Shown: positions 1 through 12,225 of the stretch, piece by piece
Position numbering within the stretch: the first letter of the stretch is position 1
How the letters are laid out: every line of letters begins with the position of its first letter
Source: Druceiella hillmani
Taxonomy: Eukaryota > Arthropoda > Insecta > Lepidoptera > Hepialidae
Length of the DNA: 64,000 nucleotides
Reading direction: 5' to 3'
Assembly (NCBI GenBank): GCA_039881145.1
Contig: JAYKKI010000090.1
Location: 3,941,501-4,005,500, forward strand
Program-made: the position numbers and the translations under genes
Notes under the pieces: model-generated
What the model saw: only the letters and a program-made list of their open reading frames with translations
What the model was told of the DNA's origin: nothing
The model's database searches: none

Positions 1-1137
1 CAGTTCATACATCATTTTTTTCAAAAGTCAAAAAAGTTGTGGAAATTATCATGCCCTTTATGTACCAATAAATGATGGTACAGAGTCTTCATCACTGTTT
101 TTTTTTTTAAAATGTCACCTCGTTGCTAATATTTTAGTCTAGTCTCTTTCATATTCCGCTACATCTTTTTTCGCTAATTTAATATTTTCCTCATTAGTTC
201 TGAACGGAATAATTATTTAGTACTAGTTCTGAACGGAATAATTATTTAGTAGCGACCTAAATGAATCTGTATTTCCCATTATTTCCTGAAGAGTAAGAAA
301 GAGAATATACCGCAAAATAGCATATGGGCACTGCTTGATGTTCATTGGATATTTTCCTTGTTCAGTGAGAAATTAAATTAATTCACTCAAATGAAACGAA
401 TCACAGTAATTTTTTTAGGTCAAAGATATTGAAAATATAAAAATAAAATATAGCAAATTATGGTAATATGTATACTGAACTTATGTAACTAGTAACTGAA
501 AACTCAACATTGGTTTTTAAAGCTAATTCCGTTTATATAAATAAGTTTATATCTATCAATTAACAAAAAGAAATAAATCGATTTTGAATATTTGTGATTG
601 TAAATAATACTAACGATATATTTAAAATATAAATACTTCATATCCAAAAATAAGTGAAAAGAAAGAGCGAGGAACCCGTCCAAATATCCTCTATAACATA
701 AGGAAAACGACAATTATTACGGGTCGAGTTTTCCCCTAAAGACAACATTAGCGCGACAAAACTCGGCGAGGAAATGAAACAAGACTTGATATATGAAAGG
801 CATTACTTTCATGCTTTTCCGCCTCTATTGTTAGATGTGCGTCGTTGTACATTGTTATTTACGGAAGTGCATCGTGTGGCAAATACATTTTCCCCTAAAT
901 GAGGGTCACAAAAATCACTGTTATTGACAAAACTGTCATTATAAAGTATTTTAGAAGTTGCAGAGCCTATTTTGAAGGTAATGGGGTTACTTAAAAACAT
1001 CATCATTTACGGGCCTGTAAATATAGTCACGAAAATAGACCTCGGTGTTTTAAAACGGATTTAAACAGAAATTTAGAGCTGCCTTAACTTTATGACAATA
1101 ATCAAACAGTCAATATGGTTATTTACTTCGTTCATAC
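1..1137. other. AT-rich non-coding stretch
   Basis: No recognisable gene. It holds one 29-bp tandem duplication (annotated separately) and a slightly less AT-rich patch around 715-920, where the 12-mer TTTTCCCCTAAA occurs twice (about 730 and 888). Open frames on the minus strand here show no known motif. Confidence 0.7.
195..252. repeat. 29-bp tandem duplication
   Basis: Two back-to-back copies of a 29-bp unit beginning TAGTTCTGAACGG, identical to the last base or two. Such a perfect pair indicates a recent slippage duplication. Confidence 0.95.
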
Positions 1138-1159
1138 ACGTACACACACACAGACACAT

Positions 1160-1210
<51 letters not shown>

Positions 1211-1212
1211 CA
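1138..1212. repeat. compound (CA)n(TA)n microsatellite
   Basis: A run of CA dinucleotides with single interruptions passes directly into a long uninterrupted TA run. Open frames across it are dinucleotide artefacts. Confidence 0.97.
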
Positions 1213-2082
1213 TAATTTTACCTTGACCACCATTATATTGCAGCAGACGACGTGCGCCACAGGTTATGATCAGAAGCGTGGTCAAAAGAATTAACAATAT
1301 TTAGACATTAGTTTCTACTTTTACTATATTTCATCATATGTTACATTTAAAAAATGTGTCAAATAGTCACATAAAACGATATAACGCTGCTACATTTAAA
1401 GAAACTGGTAAGTGGTCATTCATTAATTAAATATTACCTGAGTGATAAAATAAAACTTTTTTTTTTTAAATTAATCTACTTCACATAACATTTCACAAGT
1501 TGACTCTTCTTTCTCTAAAGTATATGTTCTACGCACACAGAGAAGGATGCTATATTTTACTCCAGAAATCTCCAGTAATAGCAATAATTTGCAAATTTAT
1601 TCATATTCGGCAATAATATTGCACCCCAAACGTTCCCACTAAGTTTTACACTCTCATACTTTATTTTACCATCATTACTTGGTGCTTTTCAGTGCGCTTC
1701 TTATTCGGTGATTATATGAGCTAAGTTAAATTTGTCTAAAAAAACATTTTATTTTTTAATTTTTGACGCATACGACAAATTCAGTACAAATAAAATCTAA
1801 TTTATCGAAATCGGAGCAGACATTAACAGAGTTTAATTGACCTAAATATATTTATACACATATGTACATGTATATATCCGTATATATGTATGTGTACACA
1901 CTTACATATACATGGATATATACATAAGTCGCATTTTCGCTTTTGTGTTTTTGTACATACATAATATTCTAGTTGCTATATGTCTTTATATATATGTCTG
2001 TGTATACTTATTTTGAGTATGCTAAGACAAGTGAAATGAGTCCAAACTCAATGAGTTTACTCGTCACCAGTGAATAGTTCCT

Positions 2083-2157
2083 GGCGTAACTTTCCGGTTT
2101 TAACATTGTGCCCTGATTTTGTTAAAGGGTAAAATGTTGAAACCGGGGGAGTACGCC
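2083..2157 (+). other. 75-nt imperfect hairpin, pre-miRNA-like shape
   Basis: The arms GGCGTA/TACGCC close the base. A short region of mismatches and G-U wobbles follows. Then GGTTTTAACATT pairs with AATGTTGAAACC, and GCCC pairs with GGGT next to a 13-nt loop (TGATTTTGTTAAA). The stem is about 30 bp with scattered wobbles and mismatches, the size and imperfect pairing usual for animal microRNA precursors. It is also much richer in G and C than its surroundings. Expression is unknown; a decayed fold-back element would look the same. Confidence 0.35.
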
Positions 2158-2857
2158 GTCCTTACTCGAATATGATGTCCTTAATTGTGACAAAATTTTA
2201 GCGATTTTTAGTGGTTGCAAAATTTTAGCATTCAAATTGAAAAAAAAACAGTGCTTGCACAGTTCATTGCAGACGAATTCTACGGTATACTTTCAATATC
2301 CACGGTCAAGTTGTAACCAATTTTTTATGATATTACAGTAAGGTAAATAAAAAAAAAGTAATCAACCAAATTATTTCAATAATAGCAAAAATATAATTTA
2401 ACATGCACTGTACAGGACGTGCCTCTGCAGTTTCAGGCTGAGAAATTGGAATACGGAGTTCAATGACAGAACTCTGCTTAAGACTAATTTAAAACAGTAC
2501 GTTCTTAAGTGACACAAATTAAGCAGTTAGCACATCCGTAACTTGAGGACTGAGCAGTAGGAACACTGATACTGAACTTAAAAATAGCATATCTTCAAAT
2601 TTCAGGATTTAAGCGGACATTATGCCCACAACGTCAAGGCCGAGAAGTTAGAACCCGAAGTTTACTAGTAGAAATCCTGCTTGAGACTCACAGTGCTAAT
2701 AGAATTTTAATGGGATCCTATTAGGAATATAGTTTTTCAAATATATTTCGTAATAATTTCAAAATAGAATCATCTAAATTATTTCATAAATCCCAAAGGT
2801 ATGAGGTAACATACATAAGAAAAAATACTCTTGAATTGAAAATCTCCTGGTTTTTTT

Positions 2858-2899
2858 AATAAAGATTTAATCAGTTATAATAAAGATTTAAGCAGTTTT
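2858..2899. repeat. 21-bp tandem pair
   Basis: AATAAAGATTTAATCAGTTAT is followed directly by a second copy differing at one or two bases near its end. Confidence 0.85.
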
Positions 2900-4394
2900 T
2901 TTATGCAGTTAAAATAATTTTAAGTAACTTTACTACATATATTTTTAATGTTTAACAGGCCAGTGCGTATTGCAATGACTTTTGAAGATTTAAAAGTGTA
3001 TTTATCATGGGTGGATGGTAAAAAATAGGTTCTAGAATTTATATGAAATTATACTTTGGATACTCATGTTATCATTTTCCTTCACTTCTTACTCACCATT
3101 CTTTCGTAAAGATCAAATAAACTTTATCGCTTTAAATGTATTGTACTAAGGTTTAGCTTCGGTTCTTATCTCTGATGATCACCTGTCGAAAATAATAAAT
3201 GAAAATTAAGCTCTGAAACTATTTTCTATAACTTTGAAATATTTATCCTACCTTCTTATTAGTTTTTCTTTAACGTACTTTTGATGCATTTAACACGATA
3301 TAAGAAAAAATAGATGCAGTTTATGCATAATTAATGCCCTTTAAAATAGTGAGAAAAAAGACATGAATGTCTCTTAGGAATCTTCCACATGGATCAAACA
3401 CCAATATCACTTTTTAAATATTCTAGTTATTAGATAAATGTTTATACACAGTAATATACTTTTACCTGGTACTTAAAATTTGCATTTACACAATATTATC
3501 GTTTGACGTAATTTTTAATAAGTTACTTCAAATAAAAAAAAACTCTTAATTATGTCTCTCAATTGTTTTCAAAGTTTGTGTTCGTATAAGATTTGAATGC
3601 GACCGACCAGGATGTAATTAAACTTTGTAGAAAACAATCATATCGTCGTCGTGTTACAGTGCTAAAATACGTCTAATAAGATAGACAAGAATATTATTTA
3701 AAATTCTGATATAAAATACTATAATTTAATTTTCTGTAACATATAATGCAACGAAACACGTATTTACGATTCTAAAATAGTTAAATTTATAAAGAAGTCT
3801 ACCAAGCTCTATTTATAGAATCGAATTTAATCCGATATTTTTATTTTATTTTATTATTTTTGAAACATAACTTGTAGAAATTAGGCTACCAAATGTTTTT
3901 ATTAAAGTTAACGTAATTCAATCGGCATGTATTATACAGATCACTAAAATATTACGTAAACTATTTTATTAATAGAAAAAAATCGACACGAATACCTGCG
4001 AACAAACTGGCTAATTAGAAATCAATTGTATACTTGAAAATAAAATCAGATGAATATGCAAACAATGGAAAATTGCACTCCACGACAGTTGTAGTCAACC
4101 TTATTATTTAGTTGCGGAATTCGATGGCTGATATTATATCCCGACCGCACGATCTCGGTCGAATTACACATGCGAGAGCACCTTGTTGCCCTCGCAATTT
4201 AAATGATTGTATTACTATAGTAGTATTTTCCACAATCCAATATTTTTATTCATAGCTGTGCAATATGGTTTCGTAATAAAAGTACATGCTTTCGTAATAA
4301 AGCAGTATAATTGTGAATAACTAATAAATTCGTTATTCACAATTACATTGTTTCTGAGGGAGATGCCAATTATTAAGGTGCAAAATTAATAAAT

Positions 4395-4620
4395 ATGGGT
4401 GTAAGCTTGTCTATAGGTACGCGTGTATACGAGCGCGTGTATATTTCTATGTGCGTGTGTGTGCTTGTGCGTGTGCATATGCGTTTGCGTGCTTGTGTGT
4501 GTGTATGTATGTACGCGCGCGCGCGCGCGCTTGTTTGTCTGTGTGTGTGTGTGTGTGTGAGTGTGTGTGACTTTATGCGTGTGACTACATTTGACTGTGT
4601 GTACACGCGAGCGCGGGTAT
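4395..4620. repeat. degenerate (GT)n / (GC)n microsatellite
   Basis: About 220 bp of alternating purine-pyrimidine sequence: GTGT runs, a CG run near 4515-4530 and TGCGTG variants. Alternating sequence of this kind can adopt Z-DNA. Open frames on both strands (Val/Cys-rich one way, His/Thr-rich the other) are products of the repeat and are not genes. Confidence 0.95.
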
Positions 4621-7600
4621 TCAGAGAATATTGCTAAAATTGCTATTTGGTTTGATTGAAATGCTCTTCTTATGATAGATTCTACGAAACTTTAGAACAA
4701 CAGTTCGCTTGGTTGAGGTTTTATTTTCGTCTTTAATTTAGAAATCATCGTGTATTTTCATGAGTATGCAGATTGAGTGAATATTAATTCGGTAATACAT
4801 GCTCTAAAAAAATTACTTAGACAATAGGCAGCTAAACTTAAATAAAAATTTGTATTGCCGAGTACAAATTAGTTGCTAAAGAAACTATTTGCATGTTTGT
4901 TATATGGAGTGGTGAGAACATAAAACTGGCCGTAGAAATTATTTAAACTGGCGTTGAATTTTGGAAGAGAAATATGGAAAGTAAATTGGTTTATTTTTAC
5001 AAAGATCATTAACTTCAAAAATTTGCGTCACAGGTCAATGAAAATGTGAAATCTAAAATGTATTAGGGATTCAATGAAAAATAGTAATGAAAGTGCGATA
5101 TAAATGGTAGGATAGATAATATTATTTTCATGACGATTATTTGTACTTTCTAAGGACCAATTATTTACGAATTAATCTAATACGAATACAGTAAACTTGT
5201 ATTATTTTTAAACGAAACCAACAAAAGAAAGTAAACATTTTAAGGGATTAGAAATAGCACAATTATTGCAATGATTTTCCTTTTCCAAGTATCCAGGACA
5301 ACGACCTTTAGCATAATTATGTTAGAAAAATTTAAATTAGGTAATTTTCAAAGAATATGGTTTGTGGCAGTGCATAAAGTCATTCTCTAAATTAGAATAA
5401 TTATAAAAGTACGTGAAATATTATTGAATTTGTAAAAAGGAAAAATCACAATTTTTTTCAACCTTCAAAGAGTTGTATGACCTTGTATTTACCTATGACG
5501 TACTAACGGATACTATTATAACATTTTTACATGGCTGTTTATTTTTAACATAAAGTGAAATCCCAAAATATAGTCATTACCTTTACGATAAAGAATCAAA
5601 AATTACCACGATTATTTTATCAACAATTATATTAGTCTATAATTTTGTAGGATATCGGTCTATAGAGCTATTTAACGTTGACATTCTCATTGAAATTAAT
5701 AATTTCAATACAGTTATTAGTTCCTACCTATCCTACTTACCATATAACTTCGCATTAAATCCGTTGTTTAAATTTGTTGAAAGTTCAAAGATCGCGCGGT
5801 GAATAAGCATATAGATGCCTAATTTCAACATGTTTAATGTCGAGTCGAGCCGTCCTAGCAATCGACAAGTTTGAATACAGAATTTATTAGCCAGTGGGGA
5901 ACTTTTGTCGATACGTCAATCGTCGATCGCATTGATAGTTCTAAATTTTCGGCACGGAGAGTGAGCTTACACTCGCCCACTGCGCGCTATGCTACGTTTG
6001 TTCTTTATTTTCGTGTTATAATAGGAATGTGGACACAACCGATTCTAAAAATCCTATTTCCATCGCAGTCCAAATCTTTGCTCCTTGAAATTGTTCTGAC
6101 CTCAGTTGTCTTTGTTCCAACTTATTGTATAATTATATATTTAATTGTTAATAAACAATTTGCTACTTAGTGTTTTGTATCATCCTCTAATAGATAGGAC
6201 TATATTTACCGGGGCGTGTATGTCGTAATCTCTTTTTCCATTTATTCACCTCGTAGGCTATTGTTTTTCTTTTATTAATTCTTTATTTAGTTTTGTTATA
6301 GGCACTTACTTAAAAGAAAATTTTTCGAACTTGCTCTTTGGAGCATTCAGATTTTGGCAATAACAATTTCGATGTCCATAAGTAAAGTTTCCGAACGTAA
6401 GCTCTTAATACTGACTGTTTACAATAAGGGTAACGTAATTCATTGAAATACGTTACTAGAATTTACATATTGAGAGAAATTCTAAATTTTTGGGTATCGC
6501 GTCAAGATGTATTTGACACGAGAAAAATTTCATTTAATGATTTTTATGACTTCATTAAAAAAAATGAAGTCACAATCGACTTCAATCTACATCGAGAATA
6601 GGCGATAAACGGTCAGAAATATGAATTCCGGATGCTGAATAAACAATAACCTCCAAAGAAGAGTAGACCGAATGAAACGATATATAGAGTGCCACAGAGG
6701 AATTTTTAAAACAGATAAAAAATGAAAACTTGCTAGTAGATTCCTTTCTTGATGTTCAAAAAACTTTCATTGTTACCTGTCTTTTATTATTAACTTTCAT
6801 GTGAACATTTGTTAAAAAGTGGTAAATTTTGATACAAAGAACATGTAGATTTGTTAGCTTTGCTGATAAAAGTATGGAAATGGTCGCCAAATTCAATCGC
6901 CAAGTTTGAAGGAATTTAAAACTTAAAGAAAAATAATATTGTTCTGAAAGAAAATATCTTTCAAAGTTTTAAGGAAATTTTGTTGAGACAAATCCGAAAG
7001 TGTCTAAAAACGCTCAAAATTGTTTACGTCAAGTTCATGTAGTGTCAGCATACAGTATCAGTCCTTTTTTCTTTCCCAAACTTGACTGACACACTATCGT
7101 ATATTTAAATAAAGTTGTTTAAAATTAAAATCCTTGCTTTTTCAAAGAAAATAAAGTAAAGTCAAGTATATTTATTTCGTATAGGATATACGGATATATT
7201 GTCGCAACATTCCGCAGAAGAAATTTTTCTCCAATGAAGCTTTGTACATTTTTTATCATAATTGGATTACCTGATGAGGGTATATTGAATCTAGTAACGA
7301 ACATATGAAAACCCTTCTTTTTTCTAATTTTATGACAAAATGTAGGTAACTATTACCCTAAAATAAAGACAATACATGAGTTGACATAACTGTAGAAAGT
7401 TTTTAATGGAATTATGTACAAATGTTTATATGGTTTACCAAAGAGATTTGATTATAGTTCAAATCCTGGTAGTGAACGATTTGAATACTTTAAAACTATT
7501 TGTCGAAGAATATCTGAAATCCGCACATCTTTTATATATTTAATGCTTTTGCAGTTCTAATAAACTTCACTTGATGTCCAAAAATTTATCTCATTTGTAC

Positions 7601-9900
7601 TAAAACTGACAACAACTCGATGTAAGGTAGGTAAGTTCTTTTTATACAAAATCAATAGTAATGATACCAGGTGACTTGTATTTCTACAGGTAACTAAATT
7701 TTTCATTCAAAATTTTTTTTACCTATTGGTACCTATTCGTTAATGTACAAACAATTTTTGGTCGTCTGGTTATTCATCAATGGTTTTAGTTTGCTTTAAT
7801 CTTGGGTTAAACTATTTTTTTTTTGTAAATATATTTGTGTTCTCACAATTAACATGGTATATTTTAGTCACAATATAAAATTGTAATAAAAAAATAATAA
7901 GCATTTTGTTTACACTATTTTCGAATTTCTTTTTGTTATGAAATATTACTTATGGCTGAAAAAACATACACTTGCAATTTTTAACAAAGAAATTAATGCC
8001 TAAATTATTTCGTTGTTCCTCGCCTGTAGTTTTTTAAGTAATAATATTTTTAAATATCTGATTTCTAACCAGTGAAAAATAGGTATATCATAGTTAAAGT
8101 AAAAGAGTTAGAATATCTCAGTGACAAGAAAATGTAAAGCATAAAAAGAGGTAATATAGAAATAAGATATAGATTTACTTATTTCTAAGTTCGATGGAAT
8201 AGAATTATTTCACTGATAGATCTTTTAAAATATTATTTTAGTTTATAAAAAATCTATGTTATGATTAATAAGCTTTTAAAGGTTGGGTACACTAAAGTAC
8301 TTATAATAACTGGAAAAAGAATTTTAAGTTTATTTTTTAAATTGGTTTCTAAATAAAAATAATGTAGCATATTTAGTTTTTTAATATTTTATTCTTAAAT
8401 TATTTTACAAAAGGTTAAGCGAACGGCTTATTGTAAAACTCGCCAAATAAAACTGAAAATTTTTACAAATGTTTGTAAAGTATTGGTTTAAATTTTAATG
8501 ACGTATTTCGAAAAGGGTAACGAAAAGGGTAGCTATATTCCAAATAACCAAATATAACGTTATGGATGTGATAGAATCAAAGTACCAGAAAATAAGTCTG
8601 AATGCAATAGACATTATTCAATTTTCAAGTCCATGAAAGCGCACAAAGAGGTCATAATACTCACATTCGATGTTGTTTATGTTTATTTACTATCATTTCC
8701 ATATACTAACCTAACCTAATACTGTCATCTTTTTGACGAAAGTGCTAAACTGTTAAGTGCTTGTAGTTAACAATTTAGTTTCAGATTATTTAAATATTGA
8801 AAAGAATATTGTAATTTCTCTCAAGCAAATTACAAATATGAATACAATATTTCACCAAATACGCATATATTACTTTAACGATATAATTTTCAAAAATGTG
8901 AAAATATCGTGACTATCGGAAAAAATATGACGTTTTTTACCATCATCTTACTTTTTTCAACAATTTTTTAAAGTTGTTATCCCCATAGATAACTTTTGCA
9001 TCCGCTTGAAAGGTTAAATATGATTTTTTCTAACATTAACTGTTGAGATATATATGGTTCAATACGTTTCATCGTTATACAAAATTTCTACGTTAGATGA
9101 TTTCTGAGAAAATTTTTGTGGACCTTTTCAACAATCTAGGTATATTAATTATATAATATAAAATTCTACAATCATAGTTTTCGAATTTTTACACATTTTC
9201 CTTCAGGATAATATCTTGCACAATAAAAAAACATTACAAATATCCAGTATATAATCTAAAAGGCCTTTGAAATTTCCATATACATGCGGATTATTATGCT
9301 TTATCAATATGACAAATTGCTAGTTTTTAAGTCAAACAGAATGAAACTATAAAATTAACTTATTTAAGGTCAATGTTTTTTCTTTCAATTTAACTTTCGG
9401 CTAAATTTATCTTCTACCATTTTCAGCATCACGACTAAGGCTTATACCTAATTTAAAGTTTCCAGCTATTTGAAAGCATCGTAAACACAAAGCCAAATGT
9501 CGCGTTAACAAATCTCGACACGTGAGCAGCCGAGTCATATTGGGCGGCAAGAGGCTTTATTTATATTACATTGTTCCTTTATATAGAAATGTATATTTTG
9601 CAGGCGGGAAAGGTGATTGTATTTTATTGGAAGTCTGATTCCATTTGAGTTATTTTAGGAGATGATTGAATTACTATATTTACTCTTTTGATGAAAATGG
9701 TAAATTTCTCAGTCGACTGTATCGACTCACCTTAACTTTTTATAAAGATGTTTGGGGTACTGAAATGCTTTACCAGATTACCGAAATGAGAAATCATTTT
9801 AATTCATTTTCAAATTTCCTTCACAAATAATTTTCAAAATAAAACAATTACGAAATAGTTTTAATTATGTAAAAAATACGTTTTTTCTTGCCCGTTTATA
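4621..9900. other. AT-rich non-coding stretch
   Basis: No recognisable gene. An open frame at 5871-6170 lacks an ATG start and resembles no family I know, although its first half lies in a less AT-rich patch (about 5790-6010). A 10-bp hairpin TGACTTCATT/AATGAAGTCA sits at 6547-6572. A 12-bp tandem CGAAAAGGGTAA occurs near 8510-8535. Two telomere-like CCTAA units occur at about 8708-8718. A patch with an E-box CACGTG lies near 9515-9560. Confidence 0.6.
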
Positions 9901-9998
9901 AACACACAAACACAAATATATAAACAGGCACATATACATACACATATGCACACATATATAGGGCGAGCGCGCATGCACATACGCACGCACACACAAAA
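9901..9998. repeat. degenerate (CA)n / (TA)n microsatellite
   Basis: ACACACAAACACA followed by mixed CATA and GCACACA words around a short GCGAGCGCGC core. Low complexity, no coding content. Confidence 0.9.
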
Positions 9999-11562
9999 AT
10001 ATCACTTTTTTTCAACATAACTTTTTCATGATAAGAAACCTAATTACGCAGACTTTTTATCACAACGGTAATTCTGTAAAAAAAGAATCTATATAATTTC
10101 GACAAGAAAAAAATTAATAAAAGATCCCTGTAAATTCTAATCTAGAAGAGTTAGCAATAATTAACTATAGCAAATTAATATGCACATGAAAATCCCATAA
10201 ATTGGTTAAACCAAAAGGATTTAAATTATTATGAATCGAAAGAAACTGACTTTATTGGTGGTCTTAATTTGTATTCTTTTGAACTAATTTCAAATTAAGA
10301 GGCCATTACCACTTTAATCTGTATTTACTTCTTTGTGTTCGTTCAAGAACTCTGATTAGATGCAAATAGTTAGACGGAATATTTAATTATTTTAAAAACT
10401 CCTAATGAAATAATTAAAATTTATTCATATCTTTCAAAGGTAGACAAACAAAATTTCATATATTCGTGTTCATTTATGCATAGCTGCGCGCATTTCATAA
10501 ACAAAATATTATAGCCAATATAAAAGACTAAGTTTAAAAAAAAATTTGAAATAATCGATGCCTAATTTATATGTTTATCTGTAAAATTTCTTTAAACGTT
10601 TCTTTATCAATCGCTTCAAAACGGATGAATGAAAATATTACAAGTTAAAAATAAAGCTATACGTACTCGTAACGGAATATAAAAAGCACATACTTTAATA
10701 TGTGTTTCAGTCCGTATGTCACTACTTTTTCGGCGTTTGAACAAAAAACATAACCACATGCCACATTTCAAGGTTATGCTATTTTAAATTAGTTCACGTT
10801 TCTCCATCTCCACTTAAAAATAGGAGTAATTTTGGTTTATTTTTGGGATTATATTTTCCGTAAATAGTTTACATACTATATTGGAAAATAATTTATGCGA
10901 TTACTCCTTAAGACTTTTCAATTTTCAGTCGAGTAAGAAATAACATTTATTTTTAAAACGGTTGACCATTCATGGAGACAAGTAGAATACAATTAAATAA
11001 TTTTATGAAAAAATGATGATTATCAAAAAAGACTTTTCCACTAACAAAATCTGCTCATACCAGAAGCATTAGCGATATATTAATAACCAAAAATAATTTA
11101 TTTGTACTTACAGGATAATTTAAAACTAAAATTTTCATATTCCGAATAAATTTACACGTGCCCTAAAAACTTAAAATTGGGTTGGGGCCTAAACGGATTA
11201 GGAATAAGTGAATACTTCATTTTATGACATTTCATATAAATCTCAATCATTTAAGTTATTATATCTTTCACATAAATAAACATGATTTGCCCAAAATGAT
11301 AGTTGTTCCTGTAGTATTTACATATTAATTGATAGAACGATTTATAATCTTAAATATTGTCTAGCAGCTATCTATTGAAGCTGATAAGATTAACTTTTAT
11401 GTCAATTATCCGGAAAAATAACTTTTTGTTACATATTTGATTAAATGTCTGGAAGCAAGAAAATCATATGCAAAATTTTAAATCTTGACTTTATGTATTA
11501 TGTGAATCAAAAATTAAAAGATGATATAAGTTAAAACAGGCTACTAGGAATATAATGTGAGC
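9999..11562. other. AT-rich non-coding stretch
   Basis: Nothing recognisable as a gene. The only structure seen is a 10-bp inverted pair TCTTAATTTG (10262-10271) / CAAATTAAGA (10291-10300). Confidence 0.65.
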
Positions 11563-11639
11563 ATTAATTGAGATATGAACTCATATTTTGATATTATCGT
11601 AATGATAATATCAGAATATGAGTTCATGTCCCAATTAAT
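11563..11639. repeat. 77-nt hairpin with 36-bp arms
   Basis: The left arm 11563-11598 and right arm 11604-11639 are reverse complements with three mismatches around a 5-nt loop (GTAAT). The shared core is ATGAACTCATATT. The length suits either a tiny fold-back element or a small-RNA precursor. The arms are very AT-rich, and no target-site duplication was seen. Confidence 0.85.
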
Positions 11640-11906
11640 TTTAATGTTATATAAATGTTTAAACACTTTAATCAAAATACGTAATAGCTATGCTCCGCTT
11701 TTTCATTTGCGTAGAATTTGATTAATTATGTTCCAACCCTCTTGCTCTAGGGGCCACTAAACGTTTTTGCTTCATTTGCCAAAGAATATCGGTTGTCGGG
11801 GACCTCGAGATCGGAATTAATAAATGAGCTGGTTGCTCTTTACTTTGGGCAATTTAATCAGTGTTTCTCAGTTTCTGTTACATCTGTAGGTTTCCGTAAC
11901 TCAAAA
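11640..11906. other. non-coding, mildly GC-richer patch
   Basis: Unique sequence with homeobox-type words (TTGATTAATTATG, GGAATTAATAAATGAG) around CTCGAGATC at about 11800-11820. No open frame. A conserved regulatory element is possible but unsupported without comparison to a relative. Confidence 0.25.
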
Positions 11907-12225
11907 TGAAAAAAAAGAAACTCTTATAGTATCATTTGGTTGTCCGTCTGTCGGCCTGACAAGGCCCCTTTTCTCAAAAAAGCGTTGATGTATGCAGTTC
12001 AAATTGAAATAAAATATTTAGGTTTATGGTACCGTGGAACTGTAAAAAAATCAAGGTCCTAAGACAACGCAATCAGGAAGAAACCCAAAAATATGGCCAT
12101 TTATGCTGAGTATTTTGATATTCGCAAATAAAGGGTATTTTCTGTTGACCTCTCACAGCACTGGCAGAAAAAAATGGTTAATTTGAAATTATATCACATA
12201 AAAATGTTTTTTTTTAATATATATA
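11907..12225 (+). repeat. dispersed repeat R1, copy 1
   Basis: Recognised by similarity to the other R1 copies in this window. The shared words, in order, are a GTCCGTCTGTCGGCCTGACAAG-type start (near 11940), CTCA..AACGCGT-like, AAAATATTTAGGTTTATGG, GACCTC before the mid-section, and TTATATCACATAAAAATG near the end. It stops before the tRNA-like 3' segment carried by the copy at 29 kb. It has no protein-coding capacity and is probably a short non-autonomous retroelement. Confidence 0.6.

Larger units (their letters stand above)
1213..4394. other. AT-rich non-coding stretch
   Basis: No gene recognised. Contains a loose TA/CA-rich zone (about 1850-2000), the hairpin at 2083-2157 and a 21-bp tandem pair at 2858-2899. 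A less AT-rich patch near 4080-4200 has no coding signature. Confidence 0.65.

Noticed and set aside
4373..4637. Overlapping frames on both strands with Val/Cys or His/Thr repeats
   Set aside because: They arise from alternating GT/GC dinucleotides, with no unique coding sequence.
5871..6170. 99-codon plus-strand frame
   Set aside because: No ATG start, no recognised domain and no clear splice signals; left as unassigned non-coding.
8700..8725. Telomeric repeat (CCTAA)n
   Set aside because: Only about two units; far too short to indicate a telomere or interstitial telomeric array.
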